Shown here: positions 52,259 through 59,465 of the stretch, piece by piece | Layout of the letters: each line of letters begins with the position of its first letter | Position numbering within the stretch: the first letter of the stretch is position 1 | From: Streptomyces sp. D2-8 | GTDB taxonomy: Bacteria > Actinomycetota > Actinomycetes > Streptomycetales > Streptomycetaceae | NCBI RefSeq assembly: GCF_023184515.1 | Contig: NZ_JAAHBP010000015.1 | Span: 62,001-126,000 of the forward strand | Reading direction: 5' to 3' | DNA length: 64,000 bases | Translations under genes and position numbers: made by a program | The notes under the pieces: generated by a model | The model's database searches: none | Seen by the model: the letters and a program-made list of their open reading frames with translations, nothing else | Told to the model about the DNA's origin: nothing

Positions 52259-53196
52259 CCGTCGCTCCCCCAGTCCACCGTCACGACGATCTTGCCGCGG
52301 GTGCGGCCCTGGTGGTTCAGCCGGTGGGCGTCCGCCGCCCGCTCCAGGGGGAACGTCTCGTCGACGTGCACGCTCACCACGCCCTGCTCCGCCAGGTCGG
52401 CCAGGCGCTCGAGGTCCTGCGCGTCGGGGCGGACGAAGTAGTAGCGGCCGCCGTAGGTCACGACGTCGTTGTCGGCGATCGACACCAGGCGGCCCTCGGG
52501 GGCCAGCAGGTTCGCCGACACCTTCAGCGCCTCTCCGCCGACCGTGTCGAACACCGCGTCCACGCCCTCCGGAGCCAGTCCGCGCACCCGCTCGCCCAGG
52601 CCCTCGCCGTACACCACCGGCTCCCCGCCGAGCCCCCGCACGAAATCGTGGTTGGACTCGCTCGCCGTACCGATCACCCGGGCGCCGAGGTGGGTGCCGA
52701 GCTGCACGGCGATCGAGCCGACGCCGCCGGCCGCGGCGTGCACCAGCACGGTCTCGCCCCGCTTCACCTGGAGCATCTTGACCAGCACCTGAAAGGCGGT
52801 GAGCCCGACCAGCGGCAGCCCGGCCGCCTCCTCGAAGGAGAGATTGCGCGGCTTGCGCGCGAGGGTGCGCAGCGGCGCGGCCACGTACTCGGCGAAGGTG
52901 CCGCGGGAGAGGAAGTCCTCGCGCACGTACCCGATGACCTCGTCCCCGACGTCGAACTCCGACACGGCCACACCGGGCCGTACGACGACGCCCGAGACGT
53001 CCCAGCCGGGCACCACGGGGAAGACGGGGGCGAGGGTCCCGTCGAGGTATCCCTCACGGGCCTTCCAGTCGACGGGGTTCACGGCCGCCGCCCGCACCTT
53101 CACCAGCACCGCGTCCGGGCCGACCTTCGGATCGCGGACCTCCCCGAACGCCAGCACCTCGGGTCCGCCGTACCGTGAGTAGCTGATGGCCTTCAT
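52252..53196 (-). CDS. NADP-dependent quinone oxidoreductase / zinc-free medium-chain dehydrogenase
   Basis: A 314-residue MDR-family reductase. The N-terminal KAISYSRYGGPEVLAFGEV and AAAVNPVDWKAREGYL are typical of quinone oxidoreductases without zinc. The coenzyme motif VLVHAAAGGVGSIAVQLGTHLG (AAxGGVG) lies near residue 150. It reduces quinones or enones with NADPH; the substrate is unknown. ATG at 53196 follows GGAAGG. It is divergent from the phosphotransferase/ACAD operon, with 199 bases between starts, and the TetR-type palindrome lies in that gap. Confidence 0.9.
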   Translation of the reverse strand: MKAISYSRYGGPEVLAFGEVRDPKVGPDAVLVKVRAAAVNPVDWKAREGYLDGTLAPVFPVVPGWDVSGVVVRPGVAVSEFDVGDEVIGYVREDFLSRGTFAEYVAAPLRTLARKPRNLSFEEAAGLPLVGLTAFQVLVKMLQVKRGETVLVHAAAGGVGSIAVQLGTHLGARVIGTASESNHDFVRGLGGEPVVYGEGLGERVRGLAPEGVDAVFDTVGGEALKVSANLLAPEGRLVSIADNDVVTYGGRYYFVRPDAQDLERLADLAEQGVVSVHVDETFPLERAADAHRLNHQGRTRGKIVVTVDWGSDGE

Positions 53197-53337
53197 GGCT
53201 TTGACCTTCCGGGCTCGTCGCGGGGCACGCAAGCCGGATGGCCTGAACGAAGCGGCCGAAACCTCCCCGTTCGCCCCGTGGGAGGAGTCGTCGGCCTATC
53301 GTGGCTCCGATCACGTTTCGGCCCCGCTCTGGACGAC

Positions 53338-53355
53338 ATACCGACCGGTCGGCAT
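53338..53355. promoter_or_regulatory. TetR-type operator before the phosphotransferase/ACAD operon
   Basis: ATACCGACCGGTCGGCAT is an 18-bp palindrome with one mismatched pair and a perfect core CCGACCGGTCGG (53341-53352). It lies 41-58 bases before the start at 53396. With the preceding C it shares the 13-base sequence CATACCGACCGGT with the site upstream of the SDR-ligase-TetR operon. Confidence 0.7.
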
Positions 53356-53395
53356 CATGAGTCGGGAACTGTTCACCTGCCCGTAGGAGCGACGC

Positions 53396-54430
53396 ATGAG
53401 CCCCGACCACCCGCCCGGACTCGATCTCGACCGGTTGCGCGGCCTGCTCGACCGCGAGCGGCCCGGCCTGGTGAACGGCCCGCTGTCCGGCCGACTGATC
53501 GAGGGCGGACGGTCGAACCTCACCTACGCGGTCTCCGACGGCACCTCCCGGTGGGTCGTGCGCCGGCCCCCGCTCGGCCACGTCCTGGCCACCGCGCACG
53601 ACATGAAGCGCGAGCACCGGGTGATCAGCGCGCTGCACCCGACCGCCGTGCCGGTGCCGGAGCCGGTGCTGCTGTGCGAGGACGAGGAGGTGCTCGGCTC
53701 GCCGTTCTACGTCATGGAGTTCGTCGACGGCACCCCCTACCGCACGGCCGACCAGCTCGCCCCGCTCGGTCCGGAGCGGACCCGGGGCGCGGTGCTGAAC
53801 CTGGTCGACACACTGGTGGAGCTGCACGCGGTCGACCCGGGCGAGGTGGGTCTGGCCGACTTCGGCCGGCCCGAGGGCTTCCTGGACCGGCAGCTGCGCC
53901 GCTGGGGCAAGCAGCTGGACGCCTCCCGCAACCGCGACCTGGACGGCATCGACGAGCTGCACGCCGCCCTCGGGCGCGAGCTGCCCCCGTCCCCCGCCCC
54001 GGCCGTCGTGCACGGCGACTACCGGCTCGACAACGTCCTCATCGGCGAGGACGACCGGATCAAGGCCATCCTCGACTGGGAGATGTCGACGCTGGGCGAC
54101 CCGCTCACCGACCTCGGCCTGCTGGTGATGTACAGCATGCCGCTGAGCATGCCCGACTCCCCCGTCTCCACGACCGCCGAGGCCCCCGGGCATCCGGCGC
54201 CGTCGGAACTCATCGAGCGGTACGCCGCGCGCTCGGGGCGCGACGTCTCCGCGGTCTCCTGGTACACGGCGTTCGCCTGGTTCAAGCTCGCCGTGATCCT
54301 CGAGGGCATCCACTACCGCTACACGCTGGGCCAGACGGTCGGACGCGGCTTCGACCGCATCGGCGACCTCGTCCCCGTCTTCGTCCGGCACGGACTGACC
54401 ACGCTTCACGAAGGCCTCCAGGAGGGCTGA
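53396..54430 (+). CDS. Phosphotransferase family protein (APH-type, ACAD11 N-domain-like)
   Basis: A 344-residue aminoglycoside-phosphotransferase-fold kinase. The N-lobe contains GGRSNLTYAVSDGTSRWVVRR with the ATP-binding Lys/Arg region. The catalytic loop is VVHGDYRLDNVLIGED near residue 204, and ILDWEMSTLGDPLTDLG (metal Asp) follows. These segments match the kinase part of the animal ACAD10/ACAD11 proteins and the bacterial LvaA-type kinases (family knowledge). ATG at 53396 follows AGGAG. The acyl-CoA dehydrogenase starts five bases after its stop. A likely substrate is a hydroxyacyl-CoA, phosphorylated on its hydroxyl group before elimination, but this is inferred from family. Confidence 0.88.
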   Translation: MSPDHPPGLDLDRLRGLLDRERPGLVNGPLSGRLIEGGRSNLTYAVSDGTSRWVVRRPPLGHVLATAHDMKREHRVISALHPTAVPVPEPVLLCEDEEVLGSPFYVMEFVDGTPYRTADQLAPLGPERTRGAVLNLVDTLVELHAVDPGEVGLADFGRPEGFLDRQLRRWGKQLDASRNRDLDGIDELHAALGRELPPSPAPAVVHGDYRLDNVLIGEDDRIKAILDWEMSTLGDPLTDLGLLVMYSMPLSMPDSPVSTTAEAPGHPAPSELIERYAARSGRDVSAVSWYTAFAWFKLAVILEGIHYRYTLGQTVGRGFDRIGDLVPVFVRHGLTTLHEGLQEG

Positions 54431-54435
54431 TCCGT

Positions 54436-55659
54436 ATGGACTTCGCTTTCGACGCGCGCACCGAAGAGCTGCGCGCCAAACTCCTCGCCTTCATGGACGA
54501 GTACGTCTACCCGGCCGAGGCCGTCGCGGACGAGCAGCGTGAGCGGCTCGCCTCGCCGTGGGAGACCGTGCCCGTGGTCGAGGAGCTCAAGGCCGAGGCC
54601 CGCAGGCAGGGCCTGTGGAACCTCTTCCTGCCGGACTCCGAGTACGGGGCCGGGCTCACCAACCTCCAGTACGCGCCGCTCGCCGAGATCATGGGCCGCT
54701 CCCCGCAGCTGGCGCCGACGGTGACGAACTGTGCGGCGCCCGACACCGGGAACATGGAGGTGCTCACCCAGTTCGGCGACGAGCGGCAGCGCAAGCAGTG
54801 GCTGGAGCCGCTGCTGGCCGGCGAGATCCGCTCGGCGTTCGCGATGACCGAGCCGGAGGTGGCCTCCTCGGACGCCACGAACATCACCACGCACATCGAG
54901 CGAGCCTCCGATGGCACAGACGAGTACGTCATCACCGGCCGCAAGTGGTACATCTCCGGTGCGATGCACCCCGACTGCAAGATCTTCATCGTGATGGGCA
55001 AGACCGACCCGGACGGGGCGGACATCCGCCGTCAGCAGTCGATGGTGCTGGTGCCGCGGGACACCCCGGGCGTCACCGTCAAGCGGGCCATGCGGGTGTT
55101 CGGGTACGAGGACCACTACCACGGCGGTCACGCCGAGGTGATCTTCGACCACGCGCGCGTGCCGGTGTCGAACCTGGTCGGTGAGGAGGGCGGCGGTTTC
55201 GCCATCGCGCAGGCGCGGCTCGGCCCCGGGCGGATCCACCACTGCATGCGGCTGATCGGCATGGCGGAGCGGGCGATCGAGCTGATGTGCCGGCGGGCCG
55301 TGTCGCGGACCGCGTTCGGGAAGGCGCTGGCGCAGCAGGGTGTGGTGCACAACTGGATCGCGGACGCGCGGGTGACGGTGGAGCAGTTGCGGCTGCTCGT
55401 GCTGAAGACCGCGTGGCTGATGGACACGGTGGGCAACCGCGGTGCGCACACCGAGATCCAGTCCATCAAGATCGCCACGCCCCGGGCGGTCGTGGACATT
55501 CTCGACCGGGCGATTCAGCTGCACGGCGCCGGCGGGGTGAGCCAGGACTTCCCGCTGGCGGAGCTGTACGCGGGGGCGCGGACGCTGATGATCGCGGACG
55601 GGCCGGACGAGGTGCATCAGCGGTCGCTGGCGCGGCGGGAGCTGAAGCGGTACGTGTGA
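54436..55659 (+). CDS. Acyl-CoA dehydrogenase, ACAD11/LvaC-like
   Basis: A 407-residue FAD enzyme. Features in order are the helical N-domain, AFAMTEPEVASSDATNI (FAD/substrate contact near residue 140), the beta-domain, and a C-terminal helical domain with SRTAFGKALAQQGVVHNWIAD and the late QLHGAGGVSQDFPLAELYAGAR. In the ACAD10/11 branch the catalytic base lies in a similar place; a definite assignment of the Glu/Asp base was not made. ATG at 54436, five bases after the phosphotransferase stop. The pair reproduces as two genes the domain order of the fused animal ACAD11. Confidence 0.92.
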   Translation: MDFAFDARTEELRAKLLAFMDEYVYPAEAVADEQRERLASPWETVPVVEELKAEARRQGLWNLFLPDSEYGAGLTNLQYAPLAEIMGRSPQLAPTVTNCAAPDTGNMEVLTQFGDERQRKQWLEPLLAGEIRSAFAMTEPEVASSDATNITTHIERASDGTDEYVITGRKWYISGAMHPDCKIFIVMGKTDPDGADIRRQQSMVLVPRDTPGVTVKRAMRVFGYEDHYHGGHAEVIFDHARVPVSNLVGEEGGGFAIAQARLGPGRIHHCMRLIGMAERAIELMCRRAVSRTAFGKALAQQGVVHNWIADARVTVEQLRLLVLKTAWLMDTVGNRGAHTEIQSIKIATPRAVVDILDRAIQLHGAGGVSQDFPLAELYAGARTLMIADGPDEVHQRSLARRELKRYV

Positions 55660-55948
55660 CGCGGTGCGGGCGGCGGGGGTTCCGGCCCCGCCGCGCCGTG
55701 CGTCCCGGTGGGCGGATGCGCCCGCCCCGGGTTGCGGACGGGATGTGAACCTTCGCACGGTCTCGTGTCCGGCCGTCTGGGTAGGGAGACGGTTTCCGGG
55801 GGGACTCGCGCCCCGGACTCGCTCGTCGTGGGGCCGTAGGCGAGTCCGGTGCTTGCACCACGCACCCGGACTGCGGGACTGTGCATCGAGAACAGTTCTC
55901 TTCCGTCTTCGCAGAGTGAGGTGTGGGTCACGCGTAGGGACCCCGTAC
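55660..55948. other. Leader of the PP2C/B12 operon
   Basis: A 289-base region with no gene seen. It contains a 10-bp inverted repeat (55813-55822 with 55840-55849) that may end the ACAD transcript or lie in the leader of the next gene. No promoter was identified securely. Confidence 0.45.
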
Positions 55949-57565
55949 ATGACTTCTTCCCCGACCAGGCCCCGAACCGGTGCGGTGAGCACGGTGAGCG
56001 TCGCTTCCGCCCCCTGCCCGGTGGTGGTCCTGGACGCGGACGGGCACCTCGCGGAACTCAACGACGCGGCCTGCGCTCTGCTGCCCGCCGCGCAGGTCGG
56101 GCAGCCGCTGTCCTTCCCCACCTGGCTCGCCACAGCTGACCGGACGCGGCCGGTCCCCGTCAGCGGGGAGGTGGGCGATCGGTCGTTCGCGGCGCGGCCA
56201 TCCGTCCTGGCCGGTGGCGGCACGGTCTGGTGGCTGATGGAGGACACCGCCTACCGCTCAGCGGTGGGAGAGCTCCAGGCCGAGCGCGGACGCAGCCGGT
56301 TCCTCACCGAGGCCTCCACCGCTCTGCTGGCCTCGCTGAACCTCGAGCGGTGCATGGAGGTCACGGCGCGCCTCGCCACCGAGCATCTGGCCGATGCCGC
56401 GCTGGTCATCGCGCCCTCCGCCGCCAGGACACTGCCGGTGGTCGCCTGCGACCACCGGGGCGAACTCACCCGCCGCGCCGTGTCCGAGGCGCCGGATTCC
56501 GTGCCGGGGCTCACCGAAGCGCTGCGGGGCTTTCCGCCGGTGCCCTCGCGGTGGATAGACCCCGCGACAGCCCCGGACTGGCTGATTCCGGCAGGGTTCG
56601 GCGAGGTCGGCTCGCTGGTGATCACACCGCTTCCGGGTCTCGGCGTACCGGCCGGGGCGCTGATCCTGCTGCGCCGGGCCCAGCAGGACGCGTTCACGGA
56701 GGCGGAGGAGTCGCTGGCCAGGCTGTTCGCCGCCCGGGCCGGCGCGGCCATGTCGGCCGCCCGCCTCTACGCGGAACAGAACTCGATCTCCGACACCCTC
56801 ATGCGGGAACTCCTGCCGCCCACCCTGCGGCAGGTGGAGGGCGTGGAGTTCGCGGGCGGCTACCGGGCCAGCCAGGACACGGAGCGCATCGGCGGCGACT
56901 TCTACGACGTGCACCCGCCCGGCGAGGACTCCCCCGAGACCCTCGTCGTACTCGGGGACGTGGCCGGCAAGGGGCTGGAAGCCGCGGTCCTCACCGGCAA
57001 GATCCGCAACACGCTGCACGCTCTGCTGCCCATGGCCGACGACCACGCCAGGATGCTGCGTCTGGTGAACAACGCCATGCGGACCAGCCGCCACACGCGT
57101 TTCGCCACCCTCGTGATGGCCTCGGTCCGCCGGGAGGAGCGCGAGGTGGTGCTGAGGCTCACGTCGGCCGGGCATCCCGCGCCGCTGATCATCCGGCGGG
57201 ACGGCACCGTGGAGGAGGCCGACACGGGCGGCACCCTGATCGGCGTCCTGCCGTCCATCACCTCTCGCACCGCGCAGGTCCGGCTGGCGCCCGGGGAAAC
57301 CTGTCTGCTGTTCACCGACGGCGTCACCGAAGCCAGGGGCGGCCCGCTGGGCGACACCCTGTTCGGCGACCTGCGCCTCAGGCGCGCGGCGGCCGAGTGC
57401 GCCGGCATGCCGGCGGAGGCGGTCGTGGAGCGCGTCCAGATGGTCACCTCACAGTGGATCGGCAGCGGGCGGCACGACGACATCGCCGTCCTGGCCATCA
57501 CCGCCCCCCGCGGTGCCCACCTCAGTGCCGTGGACGGCGCGACCCGGGGCAGATGCACGGCATGA
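55949..57565 (+). CDS. PAS/GAF-SpoIIE-type PP2C protein phosphatase
   Basis: A 538-residue signalling phosphatase. Residues 20-110 resemble a PAS-like domain (PCPVVVLDADGHLAELNDAACALL). Residues 115-280 are GAF-like (FLTEASTALLASLNLERCMEVTARLATEHL). The PPM/SpoIIE catalytic domain follows (about 285-525) with ERIGGDFYDVH, VLGDVAGKGLEAAVLTG, LLFTDGVTEAR and HDDIAVLAI supplying the metal-binding Asp residues, all present. Such enzymes dephosphorylate anti-anti-sigma (STAS) proteins in partner-switching pathways. ATG at 55949. Its stop codon overlaps the B12-protein start (ATGA), so the two are translationally coupled. No kinase domain is seen. Confidence 0.92.
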   Translation: MTSSPTRPRTGAVSTVSVASAPCPVVVLDADGHLAELNDAACALLPAAQVGQPLSFPTWLATADRTRPVPVSGEVGDRSFAARPSVLAGGGTVWWLMEDTAYRSAVGELQAERGRSRFLTEASTALLASLNLERCMEVTARLATEHLADAALVIAPSAARTLPVVACDHRGELTRRAVSEAPDSVPGLTEALRGFPPVPSRWIDPATAPDWLIPAGFGEVGSLVITPLPGLGVPAGALILLRRAQQDAFTEAEESLARLFAARAGAAMSAARLYAEQNSISDTLMRELLPPTLRQVEGVEFAGGYRASQDTERIGGDFYDVHPPGEDSPETLVVLGDVAGKGLEAAVLTGKIRNTLHALLPMADDHARMLRLVNNAMRTSRHTRFATLVMASVRREEREVVLRLTSAGHPAPLIIRRDGTVEEADTGGTLIGVLPSITSRTAQVRLAPGETCLLFTDGVTEARGGPLGDTLFGDLRLRRAAAECAGMPAEAVVERVQMVTSQWIGSGRHDDIAVLAITAPRGAHLSAVDGATRGRCTA

Positions 57566-58668
57566 CCGGACGCGTCACCGACCTCGACGACGGGCCGGGC
57601 CGCCACAGCGTCGGCGCCCGCCTCTCCCCGCCGCACGGCGACGGCGATTCCGCACCGTGGGCGGACAAGCTGTGGGCCGCTGCCCGGGCGGGAGACGAGT
57701 ACGCGGCCCTCGACGTCGTCACCGACGCCCTGGCCGCGGGGCTGGAGCCCGAGTCGATGCTGCTGGACGTCATCGGCGCCGTTCAGCACAAGGTCGGCAT
57801 CGAGTGGGCGGCCAACCGCATGAGCGTGGCCGACGAGCACGCCGCCACCGCCATCAACGACCGTGTCATCGCCGTCCTGCCGGCCCGGCGTCCGGCGCAC
57901 AGCCGGGGCCGGATCACCGTCGCCTGCGTGGACCAGGAGTGGCACGCCCTGCCCGCGCGCCTGGTGTCCGAGACGCTGCGGCTGCGCGGCTGGCAGGTGG
58001 ACTACCTCGGCGCACAGGTCCCCACCGCTCACCTGATCAGCCACATCCACCGCACCGGCCCGGACGCGGTGTGCCTGTCCAGCTCGCTGCCCACCCGGCT
58101 GCCCCTCGCGCACAGCACGATCACCGCCGTCCAGGCCGCCGGCACCCCGGTCATGGCCGGGGGGCTCGCCTTCGGTGCGGACGGCCGCTACGCGCGCCTG
58201 CTGGGCACCGACGCCTGGGCACCCGACGCACGCGCGGCCGCTGACCGGCTCGCGGCCGGTCCCCTGACCCGGCCGGTGCCCGCCCACCAGACGATCGACG
58301 ATCTGCCGCATCTGGGCGACCAGGAGTACACGCTGGTCGCCAAGTCCTCCACCCGGCTGGTACGCGACACCTTCCAGCGTCTCGAGCAGCGCTTCCCCGC
58401 GATGCGGGACTACAGCGACGAGCAGCGGGAGCGCACGGCCGAGGACATCGCCCACATCGTCGACTTCCTGACGGCCGCCCTCTACGTCGACGCCGACGAC
58501 GTCTTCACCGGCTTCCTCCTCTGGACCGCCGAGGTACTCACCGCCCGCCACGTCCCGGCGCGCTCGCTGCTGCCGTGCCTGGATCTGCTGGAAGAGCGGC
58601 TGCACGACTTTCCGCGCGCCTGCCGGCTCCTCGCCGCCGGGCGCACCGCGCTCGCCTCCTGCCCCTGA
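57562..58668 (+). CDS. B12-binding sensor protein with CarH-like cap and RsbR-like C-domain
   Basis: A 368-residue protein with no DNA-binding domain. The helical cap (about 35-110) contains W-A-A-N-R-M-S-V-A-D-E-H, exactly the W-x9-EH pattern of CarH/LitR photoreceptors, which gate adenosylcobalamin. The B12-binding Rossmann domain (about 115-235) has VACVDQEWHALPARL, whose E-x-H fits the cobalamin-coordinating His. The C-terminal 130 residues are helical (FTGFLLWTAEVLTARHVPARSLL) and resemble the non-heme-globin-like RsbR N-domain, a sensor of stressosomes. ATG at 57562 overlaps the phosphatase stop; an in-frame ATG at 57553 is the alternative. Light or cobalamin control of the phosphatase is inferred, not shown. 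Confidence 0.85.
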   Translation: MTGRVTDLDDGPGRHSVGARLSPPHGDGDSAPWADKLWAAARAGDEYAALDVVTDALAAGLEPESMLLDVIGAVQHKVGIEWAANRMSVADEHAATAINDRVIAVLPARRPAHSRGRITVACVDQEWHALPARLVSETLRLRGWQVDYLGAQVPTAHLISHIHRTGPDAVCLSSSLPTRLPLAHSTITAVQAAGTPVMAGGLAFGADGRYARLLGTDAWAPDARAAADRLAAGPLTRPVPAHQTIDDLPHLGDQEYTLVAKSSTRLVRDTFQRLEQRFPAMRDYSDEQRERTAEDIAHIVDFLTAALYVDADDVFTGFLLWTAEVLTARHVPARSLLPCLDLLEERLHDFPRACRLLAAGRTALASCP

Positions 58669-58675
58669 CCCCAGG

Positions 58676-58822
58676 GACGCCTGCCGCGACGGCATCGCCT
58701 TCCACCCGGACGGCGTCGGACCGGCACGAAGGCGCCTGCTCGAACTCACCGGCGCCTACGAGGCCCTGACGACTCCCCAGCACTCCGGGCAGCCCGTCGA
58801 GAGCCGCCGCGGCCTCACCTGA
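58676..58822 (+). pseudogene. Possible remnant of a STAS anti-anti-sigma gene (C-terminus)
   Basis: In another frame from the B12 gene, 48 codons ending in TGA read ...FHPDGVGPARRRLLELTG AYEALTTP.... The phrase RRLLELTG resembles the last helix of STAS-domain anti-anti-sigma factors. There is no start codon with a ribosome site and no STAS core (the conserved Ser/Thr region is absent), so if real it is a truncated relic. It lies directly after the phosphatase and B12-sensor genes, the usual neighbourhood of such factors. Confidence 0.35.
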
Positions 58823-58843
58823 ACCGAGGGGGTGCGACGGCTG

Positions 58844-59446
58844 CTACGGGCGCAGGGCGCGCAGCAGCAGGTCGGCCAGGTGGTCCGCGACCTGCTGGGG
58901 TGTGAGGGGGCCGTCGGGGCGGTACCACGTCGACAGGTGGTGCACCGAGCCGAAGTGGTAGTCGACCACCAGGTCCGCGGGGGTCGCCCTGGAGAAGATG
59001 CCCGACTCCTGGCCCTCCTCCACGAGCGCGCGGAAGCGTTCGTGGTAGCGGCGGCGTTCGGCGCGGACCTGCTTGTTCTTCTCGGGGCTGAGGTGGTGCA
59101 TGGAGCGCCAGAAGATCATCGCGTCGTCGAGGTTGTCGATGGTCGTCACCACGACGTCCGCGGCCGCGGCCCGAAGCCGCTTCTCGACCGGCTCGTCGGC
59201 ACCGGCCACGGCGTCCAGCCGCTCCTGCTGGATGCGCAGCACGCGTGCGTACACCTCGTGCAGCAGGTCGTCCTTGGAACCGAAGTAGTGGTACAGCGCC
59301 CCCTTGGTGACGCCGGCCGCCTCGACGATCTCCTGCACCGAGGTTCGGTCGTAGCCCTGCTCGGCGAAGAGCCGGGTGGCGGCGGCCAGGAGCCGCTGAG
59401 GCACGGGCGTGCCGTCCGAGTCCGTGGTCCTGGGCACTGCCGCCAC
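58844..59446 (-). CDS. TetR-family transcriptional regulator
   Basis: A 200-residue regulator. The HTH is at about residues 15-65 (LLAAATRLFAEQGYDRTSVQEIVEAAGVTKGALYHYFGSKDDLL). The C-terminal domain is helical, with IFWRSMHHLSPEKNKQVRAER as its most distinctive segment, a pattern common in FadR/PaaR-like acyl-CoA sensing TetR proteins. GTG at 59446 follows GGAAAGG. It is the last gene of the minus-strand SDR-ligase-TetR operon, 19 bases after the ligase stop. It probably binds the CATACCGACCGGT sites upstream of its operon and of the phosphotransferase/ACAD operon, with an acyl-CoA as inducer. Confidence 0.9.
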   Translation of the reverse strand: MAAVPRTTDSDGTPVPQRLLAAATRLFAEQGYDRTSVQEIVEAAGVTKGALYHYFGSKDDLLHEVYARVLRIQQERLDAVAGADEPVEKRLRAAAADVVVTTIDNLDDAMIFWRSMHHLSPEKNKQVRAERRRYHERFRALVEEGQESGIFSRATPADLVVDYHFGSVHHLSTWYRPDGPLTPQQVADHLADLLLRALRP

Positions 59447-59465
59447 CTGCCTTTCCGTTCTGCTG

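Noticed and set aside
55770..55790. Sigma-B-type promoter (GGGTA) before the PP2C gene
   Set aside because: CTGGGTAGG resembles a -10, but no acceptable -35 lies at the right distance.
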